From the NCBI GenBank assembly GCA_914767715.1, contig OU612067.1:28554162-28618161 (forward strand): 64,000 nucleotides of DNA, written 5' to 3'. The translations under genes and the position numbers were made by a program. Source of the DNA: Membranipora membranacea (Eukaryota > Bryozoa > Gymnolaemata > Cheilostomatida > Membraniporidae). This document shows positions 53,101 through 64,000 of the stretch, piece by piece (the first letter of the stretch is position 1; each line of letters opens with the position of its first letter). A model generated the notes under the pieces. That model was not told where the DNA came from. It saw only the letters and a list, made by a program, of their open reading frames with translations, and did not search any database.

Positions 53101-56100
53101 TGGTGTAGTGCAGGTGAACTGATTTATGGATTCAACAGATGTATCCCAATTTTTTGTCATATTGCAAGATGTAATGCTCAGCCCAAAGAGATATCTGTCA
53201 CAACCTAAAAAAACATTTACTGAGTCTGCACAGCAGATTCTATACACACCAGTTATTATTGTATTGTAGGTATTGAGCGATAGTTTACATGGAGTGGCTG
53301 TGTCAGCAGTATCACTTCACAGGAATGTAGAGATGTACCAGTGGATCGAACAGGAGCACAGGTTAGAGCGCTTATATTTTGTGAGTCTAAGATCAGACTG
53401 TACCAGTTTTGTGACTGCTGTAATGCCTGATTATTGGGAGCACAACTAAAAGTCTATGGCCATAGACTAAATACATTGACAAAAGTTGTCACCTATTTTG
53501 TCAGCTTAGATTTTCAGGCTGTTAAGCAGGATTAGTAAATGCAACAAACTTCACCTTGGTTGGAGGATGAAGGGACCATCTAGTGTATTGGGGTCATATT
53601 TTGCACGGTTTGCTTGACACAGCAATCCCTTTCAAACATTGAATTCCATATCTGGAATAGCATCATTAGCTTTCTTTTGCAAAACAAAGGACTTGCAAAA
53701 ATAGCCAGTCCCTAGTAGCAATCTAGAAATGCCCTAATCATCGACACTGTAGGGGTATAATTAATGTTTGCGATTTTGTAAACAAGACAATTTCTCAGGC
53801 TAATTATTCATGCTACTAGGGACAGCCAATCAGATAACAGTCAGATGGGTCCCTGTGTTTAGTGTCCTAACCGTATAACGCTATGATACTATTTCCATTC
53901 TAAGAGAAGAATCTAATTCAGTGCTTTCAAAAGTTTATGGTCTACGAAAATGCTGCAGGTTGCCTTCACCGCCTTTTAGTCAAAATTTTTAGGCTAGGCC
54001 TACAATCATCAGCATTGGCTGCTGAAATAGGGCTCACTGTTACATGAAGTAACTTTATGAGTAATTTTGATTGTATCTGACAGTCTAAGAGAAATTCCTC
54101 ATCTGAACTCTGGAGTCAGAAATGAGTGTCTGATATTACAAATATGGTGTTTGTCAGACCTGTGTGACCCATACCCAGAAGAAGATGGATACAGTGTCAT
54201 ATTTGAGATTATAGGAGTTGTGGCCCCTACAATGCTGACTGTTTAAATTGCGATGCACTGGTAAAGATATCTCATTCAGTTATCTCCCTCAGCCTTATAC
54301 AGCATAAGCCAAATTTATTCAAGCATGATTTCCCAAATGTCTATTGCAGTATGCATACTAATTGTTTTTGATATTATTACAGAGAGGAGCATGAGCTGGC
54401 TAATGGTGATAAAGAAGTCACTAAATCATACAGCTATGGTAGGTCTGAGTCTGCTGCTGAAAAATCAACATTCATATAAACATTTTTTTGGGTTAATTTA
54501 TTTTTTGTGTAACATATGTTTGCGGGGTTTGTTTGTTTGGTGTTTTTTTCGTCAAAAGTTAACAAAAAAATTAGTGAGGCGATGCTGAGATATTATTCGA
54601 GGCGCGCGAGCCCAAAAATAAGCTGGCACTGTAGGCTGTCAAAAAATGGCTCTTGCCTATGACTTTGCTATCGGCTATGATATGGCTAGGTCCCAAATCC
54701 TGATATAAGCGACAACCATCGAGTGGCTACATCTAGGCTGGCTCAGTTATTTTCTATGCGATTTGGTGTGTACTATATGTCTCTGTTTATAGATGAGGCG
54801 TGGCGGTCTGACCTAGTGTCCAGTTCTAGCTTTGACAGTCCGTTCAATCACAAAAACCCTGAGTGAGTAAATTACTTTGTACTGTGCTATAGATTGGATT
54901 GTAATGTTATTACCCTTCCTTAAAAAAGCACCAAGCGCAGATTAAGCGCTTTGCGCATCAGCAATTACCAACCATATGAAAGTCCATGTGTCTTACTGGT
55001 ATGATTAACTTAGTGCCTTTTAGTGCTCAAACACTGCCCAGTTGGCTTGTAGTGACCTTCCATTGTCCAGCGCAGCGCACATATTGTAAATGGAATGCCA
55101 TTACCAGCAATCAGGCAGAATTTGCATTTACCAAAACTCTCTCTCATATCATGTTATGCCTTCTTTCAGTTCGATGCCTGTGAAGAAGGAAACCTTTACA
55201 CAATCTCGAGTGTCATTGGGAGCTTTTCAGCTGTCAACGAGTGAGTATGGTACCAAATCAAGCTCATCGCTTGTCATCGTACTTGGCAGATGTGCCTTAG
55301 AACTGACTAAAATATGTTTAGCACCCAACATGTTAAAATGCTGGAAGAATTAAGAGTATGCAGCATCAAATTCACATACAAACATAGTTCTATATTGTAC
55401 TAAGAAGATGCTTTTTAGCTGATATCTGGCTCTCTTTCTGTTCAGAATAATATGGTACTGCTCTGTTCATGGCTTGGTTGATGATCTAGAGTCTAGACTT
55501 TCAATCAGTGTTTGAATTCCAATGTATTAGTTCCTCCATTGCCATCATTATTCTGATGCTAATACTTTCATGAAGAAATTTTGCTGCTTACCTGCTTTGG
55601 TACACATTGATTATCTTCATGACACTTGCTGACTTTTCATTACTTTATTCCCTTCCTATTTTGATGTTGCAGACTTGATAGCTGGTATAAATAAGCTAAC
55701 CGATCTGACACCTAAAGTTCTACCCGATAATCGACCTGAACTCAAACTATACGGCAAATACATATACTATGGAGATGACCCTCAGTATCCTAAGGTATGA
55801 TTGGTCAGCAACCGATCCCTGAGTACCCTGGTGAAGTAAATACTAACAGGAGAATATGTTTGCCTAAGATGATGATATGAACTTTACTTGAAAGCCGTTC
55901 AAAACATGCATTGAGAAGACAATACTCATCATATAAGAACATGTCAGACAAAATATATATTATGCACATGTTCGAGATAGCGTAATTTATGACTAGCTCA
56001 CCACTTACTCCACCTCTCTATGTTATAATAACTCCCACCTTAGTAAGCAAGAATTAGAGCTAGCCAAAATTAAGCACTCCCAATGTCCCTCCCGATCCTC

Positions 56101-58094
56101 CTTTCCCCACCTACCTCGCCGCCTGAAACTAGCTTAACCCAACACCAGCTGATATTTATGTGTTGTTCAGTTTAGTTTCCTAGTAATTTATAATATCTGC
56201 TTCTAATTTTGACATCATTGAGATATATAATAATTATCAATGAAATACTAAACCCTGTTGATACCAATCATGGGTGCCATGTTACTCTGACATACATGTA
56301 CATTATTGTCTGACAATTACGGTGAGGATACAATGTCTCTATAGCCAAGGGTAGTTTTCTGATGATTTTATACCCTATATACTGTGCACTCACTGAACTG
56401 TGTATACTTATATTGTAGGTAGGAGATGTGAGAGTGAGTTTCTCTTATGGTGGTTTGTGTAGAGATAGTAAGCTTGGTGCAGCACAGATGGTGAGTCTTA
56501 TACTAGATACACTATTTTATCTCACCCTACCTGCCAAATAAGATCACTGCTTTGCAAAAATCTGATGAAATTTTGTTGTTATCTTTCATACTAAATTACA
56601 TCATAATACCATCACTGACCAAATGATATAAGCCTGGTTTGAAAACTAAATTTTCGAACATTATTTTAATGTACATTTCATCCTCATTCTCGGTCAAGTA
56701 AAATCAAATTTTCCTGTGTTAGAGTCCCTCGCTTTCTACTGATAAGACCTTATTCAAGATAAAGTTAATCATGTCCATCAAACCAATCATACTTGTCAAG
56801 ACCAATCGCATTGTACCAATTTGTTACTGCTATTCCCTCATACAGAGGTATCCTGATTTGACAAGAGTGTCAAGTCAGGCTACCTCTGAGGACTAACTTA
56901 TGGATGACATGAGAGATTTGTATTCCCTTTGTTCAGGTATCAGTAATGGCTAAGCAGGACGGGTTTACATTGACTGGCTATCAGACTGAAGCAGGCAATA
57001 TACTAGAAATGATATCACTATCTGAAAAAACAGCCTACGTGAGTATAACTAACCTACTTGTGCTGTACCTTCATATAAATACAGATATACGTCCAGCGCT
57101 CTGTTTGTCACATGATATTTATTGGTAACTTGTTCTTATCACAATTTAAACCAACACTGAAGTCCTGTTTTGGACACAGAAGCACATAAATGTGCTAACC
57201 AGCAGGAAGAAGCTCGCACATTGCTGCAGACGGATGATTGGTCCTTGCTGTTTTGTGTACCCTAACATGTAGGTATTCATACTATACCGGCTTACCTGAG
57301 TGATCATTTGTTTGTGTATTTCTTGTATTGATGTTGTTGTCTGACCTCACATCCATTCATGTTTATATTCGCTCTTATACAGGAGATGATACAATCAGCA
57401 CATAGTGAGAATACTATGATAACTTGGCTTCTCAGAGGACTCGGAATGTTTATTAACTTTCTAGGATTTACCTGCCTCACTAGTATGATAAGGACTACAG
57501 GTGAGAGAGGGAGTTGTTTTATTCCTTTCTGCTTCTCAAATTTAAAATGATGGCTGACATCATGTCTCAGCACTGCCTCTCATTTGAACAATTTAAAATA
57601 ATTTAATAGCTTAATTTAATTTATAATAATAATTATTCAAAAATTTAAAATAATTTCAAAACTCTTCAATATTTGCCTGGACAGTGCTATAACCGATGCT
57701 GGGCCATGAAAAATCGGATAACATGACATTTAATAGTCTGGCTGACCCTGAGGATTATACTGCTTCTCTGATGTTATGGTTGTTTGATATTTAAAGTAGT
57801 TTGTTACTTTCTTTATCATAATCTACATTATCATTGAAATAATAGTGATTAAAACGATTTACTTGATTTTATTTTGTAGTGTCGTATATACCAATAGTCC
57901 GGCACCTAGTGTATATGTCTCTAGTAGCCTTCAACATCGCAGTGTCAATGAGTATATCACTTACAACAATAGCTATATCCTGGATATGGTTTAGGCCCCT
58001 CATGGCTGCAGGAATACTGGCTATGGCAGCCTCGTTTATAATACTACCTAGACTCAGATCTGAACCCCAAAATACTGGCAGGCGGATGGTTTGA
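50138..58094 (+). CDS. TMEM43: TMEM43 (LUMA) inner nuclear membrane/ER protein, 12 exons
   Basis: Exons: 50138-50152, 50925-51092, 51330-51464, 53270-53361, 54383-54438, 54793-54862, 55170-55240, 55673-55794, 56419-56490, 56937-57038, 57383-57500, 57880-58094. Phases agree, giving 411 residues (human 400). The five-codon first exon is inferred from a start plus donor; the alternative is the Met at 50943. An N-terminal span (about 39-59, SLIGLVLVPVAIGILGY) is followed by GRAVKTAQSLDEGL, the luminal domain with NVEMYQWIEQEH, FNHKNPE and VGDVRVSFSYGGL, and a C-terminal cluster of membrane spans (FINFLGFTCLTSMI; SWIWFRPLMAAG). In vertebrates TMEM43 binds emerin and lamins at the nuclear envelope. 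Intron 3 (1.8 kb) holds a gene fragment and repeats described separately. Confidence 0.93.
51590..52287 (-). pseudogene. D8C-domain (uromodulin/GP2-like) secreted protein fragment inside TMEM43 intron 3
   Basis: Read on the minus strand, a possible signal peptide (MILTVLLTVVGCSLSDSS, from 52287) is followed by polar sequence. A Cys-rich Thr/Pro stretch comes next (CNGNPPTTKATTTPNP), then LCEKAINLTESWRADHNG. In a different frame come FRFSGDAGNSLLDHCVPLRS, CGNLAPMW, GIVQDITVYM and GSCSKEEDACCRLHKHPLAV with IRCSG. That order, (W/F)RF-G-AG, CV...CG..AP.W, GI(V), GSC...CC...I.RC, is the D8C pattern seen in uromodulin and pancreatic GP2, extracellular adhesion-type proteins. The frame changes near 51890-51910, and an inverted repeat at 52061-52118 interrupts the N-terminal part. 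It is probably a nested gene that has decayed; unseen introns could rescue it. Confidence 0.55.
52061..52118. repeat. 18-bp perfect hairpin interrupting the D8C fragment
   Basis: CAGCTGTCGAGAAGGTAA at 52061-52078 is exactly inverted at 52101-52118. The 22-base spacer pairs further (CTTG/CAAG). The hairpin sits where the signal-peptide part and the Cys-rich part of the minus-strand fragment should meet. Confidence 0.85.
52522..52595 (-). repeat. tRNA-like segment (A and B boxes intact)
   Basis: On the minus strand GGTAGCTCAGTCGGTTAGAG gives a consensus A box and D arm, and GGGTTCGAATCC gives a consensus B box, with tRNA-like spacing over 74 bases. The anticodon stem does not pair properly and the two ends do not form a good acceptor stem. 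A tRNA-derived SINE head or tRNA pseudogene is more likely than a working tRNA. Confidence 0.5.
52626..52802. repeat. 17-bp minisatellite, about 10 copies
   Basis: The unit CCCCGCAGACACTTGCT is repeated head to tail with virtually no variation and ends in a partial copy. Because 17 is not a multiple of three, every frame on both strands stays open and gives spurious 17-residue repeat peptides. There is no spacer between units, so this is not a CRISPR-type array. Confidence 0.97.
52861..52890. repeat. (TA)n microsatellite
   Basis: A short TA dinucleotide run about 60 bp beyond the minisatellite, within TMEM43 intron 3. Confidence 0.9.
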
Positions 58095-60235
58095 GATCCA
58101 GCACCAAGCATTTTTTGCTGTTATGAAGTTTGAATTTTTATTTTCAAATTGCAATGATTTACCCGCTACACCTTGTGCCAAATTTACGCTGAGTTTTAAA
58201 ATATAATTAGTTGTATATTACTCAGAATTTATTCGAATTTGTCTTTTATTTTCCATTGGACAGATAACTCCTAGAACTCATAATCCAAGGCTTAAAAAGC
58301 ATGTCACATTTGCATTACAATCAGAACTACACCTAACATGATGTCATACAATCAGGTGATTGCGAATTTTCGCATCAAAGTTCATAGTGCTGGTTCCATG
58401 GATATTACATTGTGTGACGTTAGTTGTATAAGTTGGGGAGAGTACTCACAGACCTATACTCTAAGTCATGCTCTACCTACGGTGTCAGGCTCTAGGGGTG
58501 ATCATATTTTTCTTTACAACATAATTATAATTTACAAAAGTGTGGCACGTTATTCCTCAGTTCTAGCCCACTTGGTTCTTACCCTGGCACCAAGACAAGG
58601 GCAAAATCTCATGTTCACAGAATTGACACAAGTGCTCATCTTGTTTTGGCTTTGGAGGATTCAACTTGAAATGAATTTCGGCTGGGGACTCATTGACCCT
58701 CAATCCACCTTGTAGATTAAGACTATGTATATTTATGTTGCATACCGCATCTCCATTTGTTTACTTGTTGACACAATACTATGTATATTCCTACTGTATA
58801 TAACTCAATGCTAAAAAATCAACATGATATAGGCGTAGGGAGGAATATATCTTGTATTATTCTCATGAAGATGACAGACCACATCATTTCCACACATTGG
58901 TAGCTTGGTTGTTGGGGTTATGTAATGACTTGTAAAGTTCTGTTGAATGACTTGATTCTTGTTGCCATGCAAGCCAAATGCAATTAGATCTTATGTTCAA
59001 TGCCGATATCAAAATCAATATGAAGTAAATCACAGTCATTATTTACTCTCAGTTTGATGACCGCAGTGTTCATTCAGTTCTATGTGACTATTAAAATGAC
59101 GAGCAGTGTTCATTCAGTTCTATGTGACTATTAAAATGACGACTGTAGAAGTATGCACGAGTCCATAACTAAGAAATGGAGATATGACAGAATAATACCT
59201 TCAGAGCATGCTTCTGGTGGTGTTGCCCTGTACTTCATTTCCGAAGTCAGGTTGAAAACTAATTATCTCCATAGTGAGTTTATTTGTGGTTTTAATTCTT
59301 TATATTTAACAAATGAGATCTCAATGCCTTACATTACATTACAGATTCACTGCGTGAATCCATCCAACTCCTCAACTTGGTACGCAAACCCTGATATTTC
59401 TTGTCTTGCTGATTTTGAGGCCGATAAACGTTGGAAGCGGGAAAAACGTCTCAAAAATATATGATTTATTATTGAAGTAAGTAGAGTTGAAGAACAGGTA
59501 TGATGATACATTGGCTAATAACATAATATTTGAAGAAAAAGGTTTTGAGCAATTTTAGTTGAATTCATGCAACAAAACATTAAACGGAATCAGTCTTCAC
59601 AACCACCAGTATCACAACAACAGCAAAAAAACAAGGAAAAGTAAATACGTAATATTATAATAGAAGAATAAACTATCAACAGCCAAAAATAATCGACATT
59701 TTATTATACATGCTCTTGTTGATGGTGCTCTTGAAACATGTGAAGGAAGTAGCAGTTAGAATTCAGCAGAAAAGGTTTGAGCAAGCTTACTGAGAGCAAA
59801 GAAGAACATGGTACCAGAACGGTAGGGACCTTAGACTGAACTTAATACAACGTTGAGGAAGTTTAGTCTGCTTATGATGAGTGGCATGCGTATCATTGGG
59901 CAGCCAGCCTTGCAACAGGTGATTGGATAAAACTTGAAAAAAAAATTGTCTTCTTGCATGCCTCTGATATATTCAGTTTTGTACATGGCTTGACTTATGT
60001 ATTAGGCCCACGTGGGGAATCTCTCTATCAAGGTACCAAAGTGTTTGATACAAGATAAAGCCTCTTGTGTTTCTCCCGGACATGAAAAGCATTGCCGAGA
60101 GACTGATAGCCAAGCAAATAGTTCTTGACAGGCCCACTCTAACGTTCTGAGTGCCACATTTTAAAAGCCTTGTTGAATCTGATAATCAAGTGTCATGATA
60201 TCAGTGAATTTAGATTTACTAAGTGCTGCTTAGGA
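58095..60235. other. Spacer between TMEM43 and the right-hand unknown gene
   Basis: Holds the TMEM43 3' UTR and AT-rich sequence. ORFs of about 100-125 codons occur here but lack splice signals or recognisable protein features. The only clear structure is a 40-bp tandem duplication at 59063-59142. Confidence 0.45.
59063..59142. repeat. Perfect 40-bp tandem duplication
   Basis: The unit starting GCAGTGTTCATTCAGTTCTA occurs twice, back to back, without change. It is probably a recent slippage or unequal-exchange event, or an assembly artefact. Confidence 0.9.
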
Positions 60236-62939
60236 TTACTTGAGTGTATGGCTCCAGTTAATGGGTGTGTAGCGTAAAACTTCATTCTCAAACTTGTGGT
60301 CCTCATTCTTTATGAAGGTCTTTCTGGCCCAGCCTTGTTCCATCAGCTAAAAGAATAAAAAAGAGCTTGTGATGATCTTGTTATCTAGGCATAGTTTGGG
60401 TTTTATGTAAGCAGTGAGTAACAGTCCTGTACGTGAAACAATAAATACTGAATTAAAGTGTTTCACAAAATTCTGTCCCAAATACTAAAACATGTTCTAG
60501 TATGTTCCTATTCATCAATTTGTATCAATCAAGCACTTTTACAAGTTTTCCAAGAAAGATTATAACTACTTCAAAAGGTTTGCAGAGTCCCTGGCATTTT
60601 CCTGTCTTTAAATCACAACCACAATGTTGAAACTTGGGCCTGCTAATGCAGATATTTTTAGCATCAAACTTCGGTGCACTGAGAGTGTATTTCCCTTATG
60701 TTTCCTGACAAGACAACTAGGTACCTAGATATTCCATACATAATACATACACTATTGCATAGTACTGTTTGTATGCCAGGAAGAAGAATGGGTAATCAAG
60801 TTTAACTTTTCAAATTAATTGGCAGCGACGTTAAAAGTCATCAAAACACATGATAACTTATATTCCCTCAGGGTGAAAGTATAGCTAATATATTCAAGGC
60901 ATTTACAAGGGCACAATGTATAACCAATGGTGATATAGCAGGCATGGCATTGATTCTGCATTTTAAATTCAGTGTTAACTTAGAGAATGATTTCAAGGCA
61001 AAGTGTTATATTGACACCAGTATTCTTCGCTATCCCGCACTCCATATTCAGCATGAATGAGCGTGCCGCGGAGTTATAAAACATGTAACAACAGTACAGT
61101 CAATAAGAATTTCCTATTGGGTTTCAAAACCAAAAATTTGCAATGTGTTTGTTTTTGTGTGAAAGGCAACTCCACTGCCCACAAAGCAAACGAAAGAATT
61201 TCCCTTTTTCAAAAGACATATAATTCATGACACATTGCTCATTGTCCTTCTGTTACCAATTTATCTCATGACGAATGAAAGCAGGTGCTGGTTCTCTACT
61301 CCTGATTGAAACCTTTGTCAATGTTCAAACTAAGTCGACAGTACCAACCTACATTACCATCGTATAGATCAAGCAGATCCAATTTGCCAACATATAGGTG
61401 TTGAGCCGCCGGCTCACCGTTAGAATTGGGATGACGGGCAAATTGGATCAAACTTGTGCTAACCAGCGTAGAGGTTTTAGAATGACACAATCTATAATTT
61501 AGTGAGTGTATCACATTTCTGTAAAACATGAATATTGGCTCTATAATATTACCGTCTTGTTGTCATCACGATATTGCATGAGATAGACAGATTTATTTCT
61601 GTGATCACCGGCATCTTGCTGTAAACATTCATTGTCGTATTTGATAGAGTCGCGACTCTCTTTAGATCTATCCAGCCATGCTTGTCTCTTATTGGACCAA
61701 TAATCCGTCATCTGCTGTTTCAAGGTTTCTCTAGTCTTTTTCCTGTGGAGCAAAACATTAGAAAATATTCATTAATTTATGGCTTTAAAGTGCGTCATTG
61801 CTTAGTTTGAGCACCTAAACTCTCCCCCCCCTGCCCGACGGGTCATGGTGAGTTGTTACTGACCAGGTTACAATATCTTTATCAGACATCTAAACATCAG
61901 AACACCCTTCACATTCGCCATTCCTTGACAGTTTCTCTTTTTTTTTTAGTTTTTGAATTGGTTGCCAGAAAAAAAGTTTGCTGTCATTTGAACTACTAGG
62001 AAACATGCACAAACAAACTATATTTTTACAACTGAGAGTGTTGTGTAGCTCAAAAGGCTTTGTCGCCATACAGGTCGATGAATTTTACCCCTGATTTGCC
62101 AGCATCGGTTTCAAAAGAAGTCAGTTTTGTTTCCAAACGTTTCTAGTCTTTGTGAAACTTGAGAGTTTGTTGTTTTAGGATGTGCAGCTCTAAAGAACCA
62201 ACATTAATGTTAGTACAGTTCTAAGATTGACACCAGGTGTCTCAGTTTGAAAAATCAATTAGAACGGTTCACAATGTAACATAACGCTTATAGTAAAATA
62301 TTCTTTGAAAGTTGACAATGTGCGGTTGGTGGCATTCCATTATCAAGCCTCCTCAGATGTGGTTGTCAACTAACAACACTGTACTACTACAACTTTCTCT
62401 CTTATCGCGCTACAAAAATCAATTATAATATCCTCATTTTTAAACAGGACAACTCCATATCTTGTTTTATCTTACTTGTAAGCTTCTTTTTCCGCCGCAG
62501 AGCCATAGAAAGCTTTAGACCAGGTTCCATGATATCTGTACCATTCACGCTGCTGCATGGTATTACGTCTCTTCTCATTGTGCCAATGTGGTTCTATAGT
62601 TTCCAGGCTAGTTGTTAGTCTTTGTGCAGGAGCAGGGCACAAAGGGTTAACTCTAGGGGGAACTCGCGCCCCTGTTTGCCGTTCACCAATAAATGGTGGA
62701 TACACATCGTATGAATTGTTCCTATATTGGATATGAGATCCATAGTCTGAGCTAGTGACGAGTGTTTTGGACGAGATAACGGCTGGAGCTGATCTGTTTC
62801 TCAGATTCGTTGTGTCTATGAGTTTAGTAGGAGATTTAGAAGCTCGACTGGGGGGTGTAGGTAGAGGTGCCATGTGTATAGGAGTGCTTGCTGGGGCTAT
62901 TTTTGGCAGTGAGGTGCCGATGACTGTCCCTGAACTCAT
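60236..62939 (-). CDS. Uncharacterised basic helical protein, 3 exons or more
   Basis: Exons 62476-62939 (perhaps extending to an acceptor at 62996), 61553-61742 and 60236-60346 join in phase and give 254 residues from the first Met. The first third is Ser/Pro/Thr-rich and looks disordered (PLPTPPSRASKSPTKLID). The rest is rich in Lys, Arg, Gln and Glu and predicted helical (RRNTMQQREWYRY, KTRETLKQQMTDYW). It ends LRYTPINWSHTLK. Coding potential is supported by three phase-matched exons with good borders. I recognise no family. Short basic helical proteins of this look are common among cytoskeletal or ciliary accessory proteins, but that is only a resemblance. The frame stays open above the ATG to 62995, so an upstream exon may exist. 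Confidence 0.6.
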
Positions 62940-62995
62940 CTTGGCTGCTATGTTAACTCCGGAGAGATTAGGGGTAACTTTACAAAATCCACAAT

Positions 62996-64000
62996 CTGAA
63001 AAGAGTTTTGTATCACCATTAGCTTAAATTCAGATAGTAATATTTTACTTTGGATTCTTCTAATTTTTCCAAACTATTTTGCAGCTAATGAACAGGAGTT
63101 GTCCACTGTTGCCAGGGAAAAATAAAACAGCAACAGAGTAATATACAAACCGGAAAAAAAAGTGAGCTGTTCACACTTTTTATTCCTGAGTCAAGCCTTT
63201 GATGTTTATAGTTTGTTGTTTAGTCTCATACAGTAGTGAAGTGAGACTAAGTTAATATTTGTTGAGCTTTGCGCAAATTTAAAATGGAATTAGAACAAGT
63301 TCGAATTCTCACAGAATTTATAAGAGTGTCAATATATATCTCAGTTGTAACAAGACATTTATGTATGCATGCTGTAACAGTCATTAAGTTTCATACCTAG
63401 GAAGTTTGCTTGCTCAGTGATTCAGTAAAATGTGGAATCTACATGGCAAAAAATTTATGTTGCCTTCGTCTGCAATGCCAGACATGACACAGTCATTGCC
63501 AGAGGGTAACTGCACCGCACTTACTCTATATATAACCATTATTCATCTAAACTTACTCAATAATATGACAAGGCAATTGCTAGTAAATCCTAGCCTAGTC
63601 TGAGCCCCCCAGCTTTTGCTCCTCGCCCGACGGCCCTGACGCCCTGTCACACAGCCACAAAAACCTGGCTGTATGAACCGGCTAAGTAAAACCCTCAAGA
63701 AGAGATAATAATAATAGAATCAAGGTTTTTCTTTACCAATAAGGATACAGTAGCCCTATAAACATGTTTTCCCTTCTCAAGCTTGAATTCCATCAGGTAG
63801 GGCATCTAACCTCGGGCAAGGGCCTTGATGTAGATGGTCTTCCATAGACATGGAGGGGGGGATCTCATTAATTTGTTGCACACACATTTGTCGACATTCG
63901 TGGAACAAGTGTGCAAAGGGTATGGAAAAATTGGATAACCCAGGCCTGACCTTGCTACCTAGTTCGGCATCTGACCGTTTGTCGTCAGCGTTGCTAATAG
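62996..64000. other. Right-edge non-coding region
   Basis: No supportable gene. A dispersed repeat (CCTAGTCTGAG... at 63594) starts a GC-richer stretch to about 63700. The rest is AT-rich. An upstream exon or promoter of the minus-strand gene could lie here. Confidence 0.4.
63594..63622. repeat. Dispersed repeat end, copy 2
   Basis: These 29 bases match the reverse complement of 14981-15009 at nearly every position. The following sequence (CGCCCGACGG...) is GC-rich, unlike its surroundings, and a weaker relative of it (TGCCCGACGGG) occurs near 61835. It is probably one edge of an interspersed element family. Confidence 0.45.

Noticed and set aside
58338-58715. 125-codon plus-strand ORF after TMEM43
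   Set aside because: No family features, no splice context and low-complexity hydrophobic content. It is probably chance in the 3' flank.
59153-59464. 103-codon plus-strand ORF
   Set aside because: No recognisable domain, no neighbouring exon and no homologous copy in the window.
61296-61529. 77-codon minus-strand ORF between exons 2 and 3 of the right-hand gene
   Set aside because: Exons 2 and 3 already join in phase without it, and its edges lack matching splice sites.

Overview
The window is eukaryotic nuclear DNA, AT-rich, with multi-exon genes whose introns follow GT..AG and run from about 100 bp to 4 kb. Gene content is animal: a TBK1/IKK-epsilon-type kinase, a full-length metazoan fucokinase, TMEM43 and a sorbitol dehydrogenase. 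Compact genes, many small non-autonomous repeats and a sponge/cnidarian-type DDE transposase relic suggest an early-branching invertebrate, perhaps a sponge. That placement is inference.

Layout, left to right. 1-5.9 kb: a decayed multi-exon DDE (pogo/Tigger-like) transposase, a second copy of what looks like its N-terminal exon with flanking direct repeats, and an inverted-repeat MITE. 5.95-13.1 kb (+): an eight-exon SORD gene whose large introns hold a hAT-type MITE and two long hairpins flanked by direct repeats. 14.7-27.0 kb (-): an 18-exon TBK1/IKK-epsilon-like kinase. 28.5-29.95 kb: a 5'-truncated non-LTR retrotransposon bounded by an 18-bp target-site duplication. 31.9-47.6 kb (-): a 25-exon L-fucose kinase (FCSK). 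Its sixth intron holds two tandem, opposite-strand genes for two-transmembrane coiled-coil proteins of no recognised family. 50.1-58.1 kb (+): a 12-exon TMEM43 gene. Its third intron contains, on the other strand, a frame-disrupted D8C-type (uromodulin/GP2-like) secreted-protein fragment, a hairpin, a tRNA-like repeat and a 17-bp minisatellite. 60.2-62.9 kb (-): a three-exon gene of unknown function. The last kilobase has only repeats.

The four large genes are not an operon. SORD and FCSK are both carbohydrate enzymes (polyol oxidation; L-fucose salvage). The kinase is of the innate-immune/autophagy class and TMEM43 is an ER/inner nuclear membrane protein. SORD and TBK1 are tail to tail, FCSK and TBK1 head to tail on the minus strand, and FCSK and TMEM43 head to head about 2.5 kb apart.

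Exon borders were placed by hand from splice consensus, reading-phase continuity and remembered family alignments. The summed exon lengths of SORD, TBK1, FCSK, TMEM43, the two nested genes and the right-hand unknown gene are each divisible by three, which supports the models. No database search was possible.
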